Of a stretch of DNA of 64,000 nt, positions 38,526-48,233 are shown one piece after another (the stretch's first letter is position 1; every line of letters starts with the position of its first letter). Location of the stretch: the NCBI GenBank assembly GCA_021325275.1, contig JAJPHL010000034.1, positions 123,725 through 187,724 of the forward strand. The letters are read 5' to 3'. Source of the stretch: Terriglobia bacterium. GTDB lineage: Bacteria > Acidobacteriota > Terriglobia > JAJPHL01. The notes beneath the pieces were generated by a model. It did not search any database. It had not been told where the DNA came from and saw only the letters and a list, made by a program, of their open reading frames with translations. Both the position numbers and the translations under genes were made by a program.

Positions 38526-39431
38526 GTGCTTCTTCTCGGCAAGATCGCCTTCGCGGCCGCCGCGCTTTTTCTCGCGGCGTTGGTCGTCCGCGGACCGCGC
38601 GTGCGTCCGTATCCGCATTACGGATACTTGGGACTCGCGGTGATCGCGATGGCGCACTATTTCGCGGCGCACGGACAGCAACCGGTCAGCACATTCTTCA
38701 CGCCGATTGTTTGGACCGGCTACATCGCCGCCGCCGACGCCGCGGTCTTCGCGCTGCAAGGATACTCGCTGATGACTTATCAGCCGCGGCAGTTTCTCGC
38801 GTGCACGCTGCTTTCGATTCCGCTGTGGCTGGTGTTCGAAGCGTACAATTTGCGCCTGCGCAATTGGGTCTACGTGGGATTGCCGCCCCACTGGATTGCG
38901 CGATACTTCGGATACGCGTGGTCGTTCGCAACGATTTGGCCCGGCATGCTTGAAACGTCGCAGTTGTTGCGCGCCGCGGGATTTTGGCGCGAGAAGCGGC
39001 CGAAGTTCAAGCTATCGAATACGGCCCAAAATATTTCGATCGCACTCGGCGCGGCGATGTTGATCGTTCCGATCGCGCTGCCGCAGAGAATCGGCGCGTA
39101 CCTGTTCGCGTTGGTGTGGATCGGGTTCATCTTTTTGATTGAACCGCTCAGTTTGCGGCGCGCCGCGGCCAGCATTCTCGACGATCTCGAAGTCGGCCGC
39201 CGCGACCGCCTGTGGTCCCTGCTGGCGGCGGGCGCGATTTGCGGCATCTTCTGGGAATTTTGGAATTATCAAGCCACCGCGCGATGGGTCTACGTGTTTC
39301 CGATTCTGCAAAACATGAAAGTCTTCGAGATGCCGTTGCCCGGCTTCCTGGGATTCCCGCCGTTTGCGCTGGAGACGTTTGCGATGTATTGTTTTACAGT
39401 TCGTTTTCTCGACTATGTCCCCGACATCTGA
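38526..39431 (+). CDS. Polytopic membrane protein of unknown function
   Basis: 301 residues from a GTG at 38526. About eight membrane spans: for example KIAFAAAALFLAALVV, HYGYLGLAVIAMAHYFA, FLACTLLSIPLWLVFEAYNL and LWSLLAAGAICGIFWEFWNY. Conserved-looking aromatic segments (RNWVYVGLPPHW, TARWVYVFPILQ) lie in the loops. Family not recognised. Its 3' end overlaps the start of the spermidine-synthase-like membrane protein, implying coupling of the two. Confidence 0.75.
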   Translation: MLLLGKIAFAAAALFLAALVVRGPRVRPYPHYGYLGLAVIAMAHYFAAHGQQPVSTFFTPIVWTGYIAAADAAVFALQGYSLMTYQPRQFLACTLLSIPLWLVFEAYNLRLRNWVYVGLPPHWIARYFGYAWSFATIWPGMLETSQLLRAAGFWREKRPKFKLSNTAQNISIALGAAMLIVPIALPQRIGAYLFALVWIGFIFLIEPLSLRRAAASILDDLEVGRRDRLWSLLAAGAICGIFWEFWNYQATARWVYVFPILQNMKVFEMPLPGFLGFPPFALETFAMYCFTVRFLDYVPDI

Positions 39432-41817
39432 AGGTTTTTCCCAAACGGCGCGTGAGACTTCCGCCGTGCATTCTCCCGGCCTGTTGCTTCTCGGCGTCAT
39501 GGCGACGTCCATGGCCGGACTGATCGTAGAACTCGCGTTGACGCGCTTGTTCTCGGTGCTGTTCTACTATCATTTCGCCTTCATGGCGATTTCCGTGGCG
39601 CTGCTTGGACTCGGCGCGGGCGGCTTGTTCAGTTATTGGATCGCCGGCGATGCGCCGCTCGACAAATTGTGGCGGCGGCTCGCCGCGCTCTCCGGCGTCA
39701 ACGCGCTCGTCACCGTCGTGGCGCTCGACGTGATCCTGCACATGCAACTGGCGATTACCACGATCAACGCGCAGACACTCGTGCCGCTGGTCATCGTTTA
39801 TTTTTCGGCGCTCGTGCCGTTTTTCTTCGCGGGCGTGATTTTGTCGCTGGCCATCGCGCGATCGGTGGACCAAGCCGGCGCGGTGTACTTCGCCGATTTG
39901 GGCGGGGCGGGGTTGGGCGGTTTGCTCCTGATCCCGTTGCTGAATTTTCTCGGCGGACCGAACACGATTCTGTTCGCAGCGCTGCTATGGGCGGCGGGCG
40001 CGATGTTATGGAGTTATCTGGGCAGCGGAAAGTGGCAGCGCTGGGCCGTGCTGCCCGTCGCCATGGCCGTGCTGATCGGCGTGAACGCGCGCGCCCATTT
40101 TCTCGATGTGAAATCGGCCAAGGGATACCTGCTGAATCAAGAAATTTTCAACAAGTGGAACTCCTTCTCGCGGATCGGACTGTCGCGGCAAGCTGAAGGC
40201 CTCAACATTCGCATCGACGCCGACGCCGCCACCTTGGTGGCGGAAACGCCGCTCACCGACAAAGCGTATTGGTCGAACGAAGTGAATCGCTACGGAATGG
40301 GACTGGCGCATCGCATTGAACAGCAATTTCATCCCGGCGCCACGACGCTTGTGATCGGCCCGGGCGGCGGCTACGATGTGGCGCGCGCGCTATCGGCGGG
40401 CAGCCGGCACGTCACCGGGGTGGAAATCAATCCCATCATCGTCAACGACATCATGCTGGGCCGAGCGCTGGGCGCGAATCATGGACTCTATCAACGGCCC
40501 GACGTAAAAATTGTCATCGAAGACGGACGCAGCTACGCGCGGCGCTCGCCCGATCATTACGGCGTGATCCAAGCGACGCTGGTCGACACGTGGGCCTCGA
40601 CGGCGGCCGGCGCCTTCGCGTTGACCGAAAACAATCTCTACACCGTCGACGCGTTTCGCGAGTACATCCGGCATCTCGACGCCGACGGCATGATTTCGAT
40701 CACGCGCTGGGAATTCGAGCAGCCGCGCGAAGCGCTCCGCTTGATTTCGCTGGGAATCGAAGCCCTGCGCGAGGAAGGCGCGTCCGATCCAGCGCAGCAC
40801 TTCATTGTGGTGTGCGACGGCGCACTCAGTCATGAAGGCGCGCGCGCCACGATGCTGCTGAAGCGCTCGTCATTCACGCCATCGGAACTCGCCGCCGTGC
40901 AAGCCGATCTCAAAGGATCGGACATGTCGCTGCTCTACATGCCCGGCAAGGGAATTTCCAACGCCTTCACCGAAATTCTGCAAGCGCCCGACGTGGCGAC
41001 ATACGAAAACTCGTATCCGTATGACATCACGCCGGTGTGGGACAATCGGCCGTTTTTCTTTTTCAACGTGCGCACCGGCGACGTGTTGAAGATGTGGGCG
41101 GGGCGCGAGTCCATGGATTTGAAAGTGAATCTCGGGCTGCTGATGTTGATGGCGCTGCTGGCCATTTCCGCCGTCGCGGTGGCGATGTTTCTGGTGCTGC
41201 CGGCGCGGTTGAGCGCGCGGCTGCCACGCGTACCGGGAGTGAATCGCTGGCTCATGTTTTTCGCGGCTATCGGACTCGCTTACATTCTGGTGGAAGTGGC
41301 GTTCATCCAGAAATTCGTACTTTTCCTCGGACACCCGACGTACGCGCTCACGGTCGCCGTTTTTATTCTGCTGATGTCGTCGGGGATCGGCAGTTTTTGG
41401 ACCCGCGATTTCAGCGATCGCGAACTAACCATCGCGTTGCCGCGATTCACGATGTGCGCGGCGATGTGGATCGCGATTCTCGCCGCGGCGGTAAGTCCGC
41501 TGCTTACGGCGCTGGTATCGTTGCCGCTGGCGGGGCGCGTTGTGGTGGCGGCATTGCTGCTGATGCCCGCAGGATTTCTGATGGGCACGGCGTTCCCCTC
41601 GGGACTGCGCCTCGCGAGTCTTGTCAGCAAAGATTGCTTGCAGTGGGCGTGGGCCATGAACGCGGCGACGAGTGTGTTCGGATCGCTGGCGGCGGTGTTC
41701 ATCTCGATTCACATGGGAATTTGGCAAACCATGATTTTGGGCGCCGTGTTTTATCTGGCCGCCTCCAGCTTGGCGTCAGATAAGCGCGCGTCGCGGGCGC
41801 GAGCGGCAACAAGTTGA
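39415..41817 (+). CDS. Membrane protein with embedded spermidine-synthase-like methyltransferase-fold domain
   Basis: 800 residues from the ATG at 39415, which overlaps the previous gene. Order: about six membrane spans (LLLLGVMATSMAGLIVELAL, VPLVIVYFSALVPFFFAGV); a soluble spermidine-synthase-like domain (about 300-540) with LVIGPGGGYDVARALSAG and VTGVEINPIIVND, IEDGRSYARRS; then another membrane block (LLMLMALLAISAVAVAMFL and the end region). Such fused 'spermine/spermidine synthase' membrane proteins are widespread and mostly uncharacterised; polyamine synthesis should not be assumed, because the aminopropyl-acceptor motif is not evident. Confidence 0.82.
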   Translation: MSPTSEGFSQTARETSAVHSPGLLLLGVMATSMAGLIVELALTRLFSVLFYYHFAFMAISVALLGLGAGGLFSYWIAGDAPLDKLWRRLAALSGVNALVTVVALDVILHMQLAITTINAQTLVPLVIVYFSALVPFFFAGVILSLAIARSVDQAGAVYFADLGGAGLGGLLLIPLLNFLGGPNTILFAALLWAAGAMLWSYLGSGKWQRWAVLPVAMAVLIGVNARAHFLDVKSAKGYLLNQEIFNKWNSFSRIGLSRQAEGLNIRIDADAATLVAETPLTDKAYWSNEVNRYGMGLAHRIEQQFHPGATTLVIGPGGGYDVARALSAGSRHVTGVEINPIIVNDIMLGRALGANHGLYQRPDVKIVIEDGRSYARRSPDHYGVIQATLVDTWASTAAGAFALTENNLYTVDAFREYIRHLDADGMISITRWEFEQPREALRLISLGIEALREEGASDPAQHFIVVCDGALSHEGARATMLLKRSSFTPSELAAVQADLKGSDMSLLYMPGKGISNAFTEILQAPDVATYENSYPYDITPVWDNRPFFFFNVRTGDVLKMWAGRESMDLKVNLGLLMLMALLAISAVAVAMFLVLPARLSARLPRVPGVNRWLMFFAAIGLAYILVEVAFIQKFVLFLGHPTYALTVAVFILLMSSGIGSFWTRDFSDRELTIALPRFTMCAAMWIAILAAAVSPLLTALVSLPLAGRVVVAALLLMPAGFLMGTAFPSGLRLASLVSKDCLQWAWAMNAATSVFGSLAAVFISIHMGIWQTMILGAVFYLAASSLASDKRASRARAATS

Positions 41818-41967
41818 GTTCAAAATGCGGAAATTTTGCAAGGCGCTATCTCCTGCATTCACAGCGCAATAGAATGCATTCCACGCAACACGTTCCGGTT
41901 CATTATTCTTAACGAAAGATCGCCTCGAAACAGCACCCTTTCTTGCAACAATGAGGAGTGAGGCGGG

Positions 41968-44900
41968 TTGAAACTCCTCGTGACTATATTGGGCAAACAA
42001 ATGACACCGAAGAAGCTTCTCATTTCGGCGGCGTGGGCCGCGGTTCGCTGCGTGGCGCTGTCCGCGCTGGTCAGCACGCATCAAATGGCGCAGCAGCCGG
42101 CAGGCCAATTTCCTACCGCTGAATCGGTGGCCGCGAAGATCAAACTTTCCGGCGTAGTTCGCAGCGCGCAGGGTGTGGCGATCCCCGGCGCGACCGTGGA
42201 TCTCGTGCAGACGCAAACCGGACAACACCTCGTCACCTGGACCGATGAGAGCGGCAAGTTTGAGATCCCCGGAATGCCCATCGGACACTATCGCTTCACA
42301 GTGGAACAACTCGGATTTTCGCGCACATCGACTGAGACCGATATGTCAGTCGACAGCAAACCGATCACAATTACTCTAAAGATCAAGACCACCGAAGAAC
42401 TCGCCGCCGATGCGAAAGCCGCGCAAGAAGCAGAAGCGGCGGCCGCGGTGAAAGCGGCGCCAAAAACTGAAGCGTCCACGGAAAAAGCGGAAGCGCCGAA
42501 GCCGGCCGAAACAACTAAGCCCGCGGAAAGTGAAAAACCCGCGGCCGCGCCCACGCAAAACGCGCAGGCGCGCCAGCCTGGTCAGGGACGCAATGGACAA
42601 GGTGGACAAGGACAAGGCGGGCAGCGTGGACCGCGCTTGGGTCCCGACGGCAAGCCGCTCACGCCGGAACAAATCGCGGCGCTCCGTTCGCAAGGCGGTG
42701 GCCGCGGCGGATTCAGTCGCGTGGACGCCACGCAGACCAGCGGAAACGACGCGCTCTCCGCTGACGATCAACGCGCCGCGAGCAATGACACAGGTCCGCT
42801 GGGCGATGCGTCGTCAGCCGAAGCATTTTCGATGATCGGAACAGTCGGCCGAGGCACAACGTCCGGCAACGACATGAACAATTTTCAGATGGGTTTCGGC
42901 ATGATGGGTCCGGGCGGACCCGGCGGACCCGGTGGCGACTTCGGCGGCGGCGGTGGCAATCCGTTCGCCAATACGGCTGACGCGGGAGCGGGCGCACCTG
43001 GCGGATTCGGTGGCGGCGGTGGTGGTCGCGGCGGCGGAGGTGGACCCGGCGGCGGTGGTGGTCGCGGAGGTTTCGGTGGACCCGGCGGCGTCCCCGGTCG
43101 CGGTGGTCCGGGACGCGGTGGACAGCAAGGCGGCCGCGGGGGGCGAGTTGGACCGAACGGTCCGCAGACCGCGGAGTCGTTGTGGGGCGCGCAGCGTCTG
43201 TCGCGCATGGCCGCCAGCCGCGTGCGTTTCAGTTTGACGGAAAATTATGGCAACTCGGCGCTCGACGCCCGGCAGTATTCGCTCACCGGCACGGCGCCGC
43301 CGCAAATTTCCACCTTTCGCAACGGCCTGGGATTTAGCTTGGGCGGTCCGTTCTGGATTCCCAAAGTTTTCAAGAGCAAAGAGAAGACCACCTTTTTTAT
43401 CAACTACCAGTGGAATCACGCGACGAACCCGGTGAATTCCTACTCGACGGTTCCGACGGCCGCCGAGCGCGCCGGAAATTTCTCCGCGCTCGCGACGCCC
43501 ATCTACATGCCGGCGATTCTCACCGGCGGATCGCTGACCGCGGCGCGCACGCCATTCTCCGGCAACATCATTCCCACGCAGTACCTGAATCCGGTATCGG
43601 CGGCGCTGGTGAATTTCATTCCAATGCCGAACTTGCCGAACGTCACGGTGGATAATTTCCTGCTGCAAACGAAAACGCCGTCGAACACCAACAGCATCAA
43701 CGGGCGTTTGATCCAAACGCTGAACCAGAAATTCAATTTGGCGGCGGTCTACAACGTCAGTGCGTCGCGCAGCCGCGGCTTCAACAGTTTCCCCGATCTC
43801 ACGTCGCACTCGACGAACCTGGGACAGAACGCCAGCCTGACGCTCAACCAAAACTTCACGAAGACGTGGATCAACTCCACGGCCATCAACTGGAATCGCA
43901 GTTCGAACACGTCGCTGAACGGATATGCCTACGGCACCAACATCTCGGGAGCCCTGGGGATCGAAGGAACTTCCACGGCGCCCGTCAACTACGGATTGCC
44001 GCAAATCGGACTCACGAATTTCACCGGGCTCAACGACGCGAATCCCAGTCTCACGCACAGCCAACAATGGCGCACGTCGGACAACGTGACGTGGATTCAC
44101 GGCAAACACAATGTGCGTTTCGGCGGCGAGTATCGCGTCAATCAGAGGAATACCGAAACGTCGCCGCAAGCGCGCGGGGCGTTCACGTTTACCGGATCGC
44201 TGACCAGCTTGCTCGGCGCGAACGGATTGCCCAGCGGAGTGATCCCATCGACGGGCGCGGCGTGCCAAACGGGGTCCACCGGTTGCGTTTCTACCGGCGT
44301 CGACTTCGCCGATTTCCTGCTCGGATATCCGTATCAAACCAGCGAACGCAACGGCTCGGCCACGTATTTGCGCTGGCACATGGGATTGGGTTACGCGCAG
44401 GACGACTACCGCATCACGTCGCGCTTCTCGATCCTCTACGGAATACGCTACGAATTGGCGCTGCCCTACACCGAGTTGAACAACCACATGGCCAATATCG
44501 ATGTCAACCCGGCGTTCACGCAAGCGGCCGTGGTGCAGGCCGGACAAACGGCGCCGTTCAGCGGCAGCTTGCCGAATTCGCTGATTCGTCCCGACTACAA
44601 ACAGATCGCGCCGCGCTTGGGCTTCGCGTGGCGTCCGCCGTACCTGAAGACGCACAACATCACGGTTCGCGGCGGCTACAGCATGTTCTACAACGGATCG
44701 GCGTACGGCACGGTGTCGAGCACGTTGGTGAATCAACCGCCGTTCGCGTCGTCGTTCATCAACTACACGTCGGACAAGTCGCTGTTGACGCTGGCCAACG
44801 GATTTCCGTGCGCAGTGAATCCAGGTGCGTGCACCAATACGATCCAGAACACCATCGCCGTCGATCCCAACTATCGTCTCGGCTACGCGCAAATCTGGAA

Positions 44901-45810
44901 CGCGGGATTTGAAGGCCAGATCGTGCGCAACATGATCCTGAACGTGTCATACACGGGCACGAAAGGCACGCGCCTCGACCTGCTGACGTCGCCGAACGTT
45001 TTTGTCGGCACCGGCGCCGACGCCGCCCGGCGCATTGCCACCGCCGCGGCGTTCACGTTCGATCAATCCGACGCCAACTCCATCTATCATGCCTTGCAAG
45101 TGCGCGTGAACCGCCGCATGAGCAAGGGATTTATGGTCAGCGCGTCGTACACGCTCTCGAAATCGATCGACAACGCCAGTTCCATCGGCGGCGCGTCGCA
45201 AAACGTCGCGCAGAATTACTTGAACTTCGCCGCGGAACGCGAACTTTCGCCCTTCGACGTGCGCAACGCGATGTCGTTCCAGTACACGTATGAATTGCCG
45301 TTCGGCGAACGCAAGCCGTTTTTGAGTCACGGCAAGATGGCCTCGGTTTTCGGCAACTGGCAACTCAGCGGCAACACCACGCTGCAAGACGGCACGCCGT
45401 ACACGGTGAAGCTGGCGGGGTCGGCGTCGAATAACTCGGGCACGGGAAACAATCTGTCGGAACGTCCTAACGTGATCGGCGATCCCAATCTATCGGGGAG
45501 CCAGCGCACGCCCCTCGCGTTCTTCAACACGTCGGTGTTCGCGGTGCCTGCGGCCGGAACGTTTGGCGACGCGGCGCGCGACATCGTCACGGGTCCCGGA
45601 ACGTTCAGCACGAGCCTGAACCTGATGAAAGGCATTCGCTTCGGAAAAGACCAAACGAAGCGCATGGACATCAGCTTCCGCACCAACAACGTGTTCAATC
45701 ACCCGAATTTCCAGGGATTGTCCACGTCGTTCCCGTCGATCACGTTCGGTCGCGTGGCCGGAACGGCGAGTATGCGAACGGTGAACCTGAACTTGCGCTT
45801 CAATTTCTAA
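41968..45810 (+). CDS. Oar-like TonB-dependent outer-membrane receptor with regulatory-like N-domain
   Basis: 1280 residues. The TTG at 41968 follows GAGGAGTGAGGCGG; an ATG at 42001 is an alternative that still keeps the signal peptide (LLISAAWAAVRCVALSALVS). A carboxypeptidase-regulatory-like domain follows (SGVVRSAQGVAIPGATVDLV). Then come an Ala/Glu/Lys/Pro-rich linker and a long Gly-rich stretch (about 300-390), and the Oar-type barrel (SALDARQYSLTG, FSLGGPFWIPKVFKSKEKTT, VPTAAERAGNF, VSYTGTKGTRLDLLTSPN). It ends in LNLRFNF, the C-terminal Phe used for barrel insertion. A standard plug domain is not obvious. Substrate unknown; the VWA gene follows after 12 bases. Confidence 0.9.
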   Translation: MKLLVTILGKQMTPKKLLISAAWAAVRCVALSALVSTHQMAQQPAGQFPTAESVAAKIKLSGVVRSAQGVAIPGATVDLVQTQTGQHLVTWTDESGKFEIPGMPIGHYRFTVEQLGFSRTSTETDMSVDSKPITITLKIKTTEELAADAKAAQEAEAAAAVKAAPKTEASTEKAEAPKPAETTKPAESEKPAAAPTQNAQARQPGQGRNGQGGQGQGGQRGPRLGPDGKPLTPEQIAALRSQGGGRGGFSRVDATQTSGNDALSADDQRAASNDTGPLGDASSAEAFSMIGTVGRGTTSGNDMNNFQMGFGMMGPGGPGGPGGDFGGGGGNPFANTADAGAGAPGGFGGGGGGRGGGGGPGGGGGRGGFGGPGGVPGRGGPGRGGQQGGRGGRVGPNGPQTAESLWGAQRLSRMAASRVRFSLTENYGNSALDARQYSLTGTAPPQISTFRNGLGFSLGGPFWIPKVFKSKEKTTFFINYQWNHATNPVNSYSTVPTAAERAGNFSALATPIYMPAILTGGSLTAARTPFSGNIIPTQYLNPVSAALVNFIPMPNLPNVTVDNFLLQTKTPSNTNSINGRLIQTLNQKFNLAAVYNVSASRSRGFNSFPDLTSHSTNLGQNASLTLNQNFTKTWINSTAINWNRSSNTSLNGYAYGTNISGALGIEGTSTAPVNYGLPQIGLTNFTGLNDANPSLTHSQQWRTSDNVTWIHGKHNVRFGGEYRVNQRNTETSPQARGAFTFTGSLTSLLGANGLPSGVIPSTGAACQTGSTGCVSTGVDFADFLLGYPYQTSERNGSATYLRWHMGLGYAQDDYRITSRFSILYGIRYELALPYTELNNHMANIDVNPAFTQAAVVQAGQTAPFSGSLPNSLIRPDYKQIAPRLGFAWRPPYLKTHNITVRGGYSMFYNGSAYGTVSSTLVNQPPFASSFINYTSDKSLLTLANGFPCAVNPGACTNTIQNTIAVDPNYRLGYAQIWNAGFEGQIVRNMILNVSYTGTKGTRLDLLTSPNVFVGTGADAARRIATAAAFTFDQSDANSIYHALQVRVNRRMSKGFMVSASYTLSKSIDNASSIGGASQNVAQNYLNFAAERELSPFDVRNAMSFQYTYELPFGERKPFLSHGKMASVFGNWQLSGNTTLQDGTPYTVKLAGSASNNSGTGNNLSERPNVIGDPNLSGSQRTPLAFFNTSVFAVPAAGTFGDAARDIVTGPGTFSTSLNLMKGIRFGKDQTKRMDISFRTNNVFNHPNFQGLSTSFPSITFGRVAGTASMRTVNLNLRFNF

Positions 45811-45822
45811 CGGTCGGCGGCT

Positions 45823-48081
45823 ATGAGGAACAAAATGAGGCTAACGAATTCCGGTTTCACGGCGCTTACAGCGGCTGCTGTATTAGTCGCGCAAGCAGTA
45901 GTGCCGATGTCCGCGCAACAAGCCGCGCCGCAGCAAAACACCCAGCCCCCGGTGGTCGTCGCGCCGCAGCAGCCGCGACGCGTCGCGCCGATGCAGGCGC
46001 CCCAACAGCGTCCGCAGAATACGGGCGTCACCACCTTCAGTTCCCACGTCGACTTGGTGCTGATCGATGTCCAAGTCACGCGGAACGGCAAGCCGGTGAA
46101 GGACCTCAAGCCGTCGGCGTTCACCATCTACGAAGACGAAAAAATCCAGAAGCTCGAGCACGTCGACTACTTCGATATCGAGAAGATGGACAAAATGGAA
46201 GTCGCGGCGAATCCCGACGATAAGCCGCGCACGCTGGCGCTCGACTCCATGGCGCCCGCCGACGAAGTGCGCGAGATCGTGCGAGACCGCCGCCTGATCG
46301 TGCTGTTCTTCGACATGACCTCGATGCAACCGGACGATCTGCGCCGCGCCACCGATTCCGCCGAGAAATTCGTGAACGAACAGATGTCGCCCGCGGATAT
46401 GGTGGGCATCGTGATGTACGGAACGTCGCTGCAACCGGTTTCCGATTTCACCACCGACAAGAAAGCGCTGCTGCGCATTGTCCACGCGATCCAGTCGGGT
46501 AAGGACGCCGCGCTCGCGGCCTTGGCCGCCAACGCGTCCGACACCGACGCCACCGAGGATACCGGCGCCGCGTTCACCGCCGATGAAACGGAATTCAACG
46601 TCTTCAATACGTCGCGCAAGCTGCAAGCCACGCAAGATCTCGCCAACATGCTGCGCTTCATCCCCGGCAAAAAACAGGTGATCGAGTTTACCGCGGGCAT
46701 CAGTCAAACCGGCGACGAGAATCGCTCGGACTTGCGCGCCGCCACCGACGCGGCCAACAAAGCCAACATGAGCGTGTACTCGGTGGACGCGCGCGGATTG
46801 CAGGGCGCGCCTCCCGGAGGCGACGCCACCACAGGCGCGAGCACCGGGTCGTCGATGTATCGCGGCGCGTCGGTGGCGCGGCAAACCAGCCAGCGTGACG
46901 CATCGCGCGACACGCTGTACACGCTCGCTTCCGACACCGGCGGCAAGGCTTTCTTCGACGAAGGTGATCTGTCATCGGTATTCAAGGAAGTTCAAGCCGA
47001 CACCGAGGGCTACTACCTGGTCAGCTACATCAGCGCGAATACGAAGATGGACGGCAAGTGGCGCCGCATCCGCGTGAAGGTCGACGCGCCGGGCGTGAAG
47101 ATCCACTTCCGCGAAGGTTACTACGGTCCCAAGGACTACAAGATTTTCAACACCGAAGACAAAGAACGCCAACTGGGCGACGCGATGAATTCGGAAATCG
47201 CGCGCAACGAACTGCCGGTGGTCGTGGAAACGGATTATTTCCGCGTGCAAGGCCGCGCCAACGAAGTATACGTGCCGATTTCCGCGAAGCTGCCGTCGGC
47301 GGCGCTCGATTGGGCCGAGAAAAAAGGCCAGAAGCAAGCGGAATTCGATTTCCTGGCGCAAGTCACCGAGGAAAAAAGCAAGCACGTGGTCGACACGTTG
47401 CGCAATACGATTACATTGAAGCTGGATCCGGAGCGCTTCGAGGAAATCAAAAAGAAGGCGCTCGTCTATCAAGGCGGAACGATCCTCGGACCGGGCAAAT
47501 ACAAACTGAAATTCGTGGTGCGCGAGAACGCCAACGGACGCATCGGTACGTTCGAAGAAGATTTGAACCTTCCGTCGCAGGATCCCAGGATTCTGGGCAT
47601 CAGTTCGCTCATGCTTTCGAGCCAAGTGGAACCGGTTCCCGCGAAGAGCAAGGAAGTGGACGTGCGCGCCGCGGGCGGACCAAACAACCGTCTACCAAAA
47701 AATCCGCTGGAAGTTTCCGGCGACCGCATGATCCCAAGCGTGACGCACGTCTTCACGCCGGACCAGCAACTCTACGTGCTCTTCCAGGCGTACGCGCCTC
47801 CCGGCAGCGATCCCGCGAAGTTGCGCGCCGGATTGGTGCTCTATCGCAGCGGGGTGCGTTCGAGTGAAACGCCCTTCATTGAACCGGCGGAAATCGACAA
47901 CGCCACGCACACCGTGAGTTTCCGCTTGTCGATGGCGCTCGACAAAATGCCGGCGGGCCGGTACACCGTGCAGGCCGTAGCGATCGAACCGGGCGGCGGA
48001 CTCAGTGCATTTCAACGCGCGTTCTTCGCATTGCGCGCGCCTGCGAAGCCGGCGGCCGAGAAGCCGTCCTCGGACAACTAG
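45823..48081 (+). CDS. Secreted VWA-domain protein (VWFA-related acidobacterial family)
   Basis: 752 residues; a second ATG lies four codons in. Signal peptide ALTAAAVLVAQAVVPMSAQQ is followed by a Gln/Pro-rich linker. The VWFA-related acidobacterial domain (TIGR03436 type) occupies about 65-420: VDLVLIDVQVTRNGKPVKDL, the MIDAS-like LIVLFFDMTSM, MVGIVMYGTSLQPVSDFT and YYLVSYISANTKMDGKWRRI. The C-terminal half is beta-rich with no known motif. It lies directly after the TonB receptor, an arrangement common in Acidobacteria, so it may serve at the outer membrane or outside. Confidence 0.9.
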   Translation: MRNKMRLTNSGFTALTAAAVLVAQAVVPMSAQQAAPQQNTQPPVVVAPQQPRRVAPMQAPQQRPQNTGVTTFSSHVDLVLIDVQVTRNGKPVKDLKPSAFTIYEDEKIQKLEHVDYFDIEKMDKMEVAANPDDKPRTLALDSMAPADEVREIVRDRRLIVLFFDMTSMQPDDLRRATDSAEKFVNEQMSPADMVGIVMYGTSLQPVSDFTTDKKALLRIVHAIQSGKDAALAALAANASDTDATEDTGAAFTADETEFNVFNTSRKLQATQDLANMLRFIPGKKQVIEFTAGISQTGDENRSDLRAATDAANKANMSVYSVDARGLQGAPPGGDATTGASTGSSMYRGASVARQTSQRDASRDTLYTLASDTGGKAFFDEGDLSSVFKEVQADTEGYYLVSYISANTKMDGKWRRIRVKVDAPGVKIHFREGYYGPKDYKIFNTEDKERQLGDAMNSEIARNELPVVVETDYFRVQGRANEVYVPISAKLPSAALDWAEKKGQKQAEFDFLAQVTEEKSKHVVDTLRNTITLKLDPERFEEIKKKALVYQGGTILGPGKYKLKFVVRENANGRIGTFEEDLNLPSQDPRILGISSLMLSSQVEPVPAKSKEVDVRAAGGPNNRLPKNPLEVSGDRMIPSVTHVFTPDQQLYVLFQAYAPPGSDPAKLRAGLVLYRSGVRSSETPFIEPAEIDNATHTVSFRLSMALDKMPAGRYTVQAVAIEPGGGLSAFQRAFFALRAPAKPAAEKPSSDN

Positions 48082-48083
48082 GA

Positions 48084-48203
48084 TTTTTAACCACAAAGAC
48101 ACAAAGAACACAAAGAGAGCAGCACGAGAAAGCGCCGCGACGCTCGGACCCGCTTGGCGCTTTGTTTGGTTTCTTTGTGTTCTTTGTGTCTTTGTGGTGA
48201 AAA
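48084..48203. repeat. Inverted repeat with ~10-bp tandem units (CACAAAGA type)
   Basis: Left arm 48084-48117 (TTTTTAACCACAAAGACACA and further CACAAAG units), right arm 48173-48203 its reverse complement ending GTGGTGAAAA. The interior carries a GC hairpin AGCGCC/GGCGCT (48131-48161). It lies between two genes of the same direction, unlike the other three of this design, which lie between convergent genes. Confidence 0.75.
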
Positions 48204-48233
48204 TTTCGTTCGATACGGGTATCCTAGTGCGAT

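Noticed and set aside
36830..38953. 707-codon plus-strand frame opposite galU and the SUMF1 gene
   Set aside because: Crosses two real minus-strand genes and one plus-strand gene in the wrong frame; Arg-rich.
42814..44892. 692-codon minus-strand frame opposite the TonB receptor
   Set aside because: Arg/Val-rich antisense frame; the receptor frame has all expected motifs.
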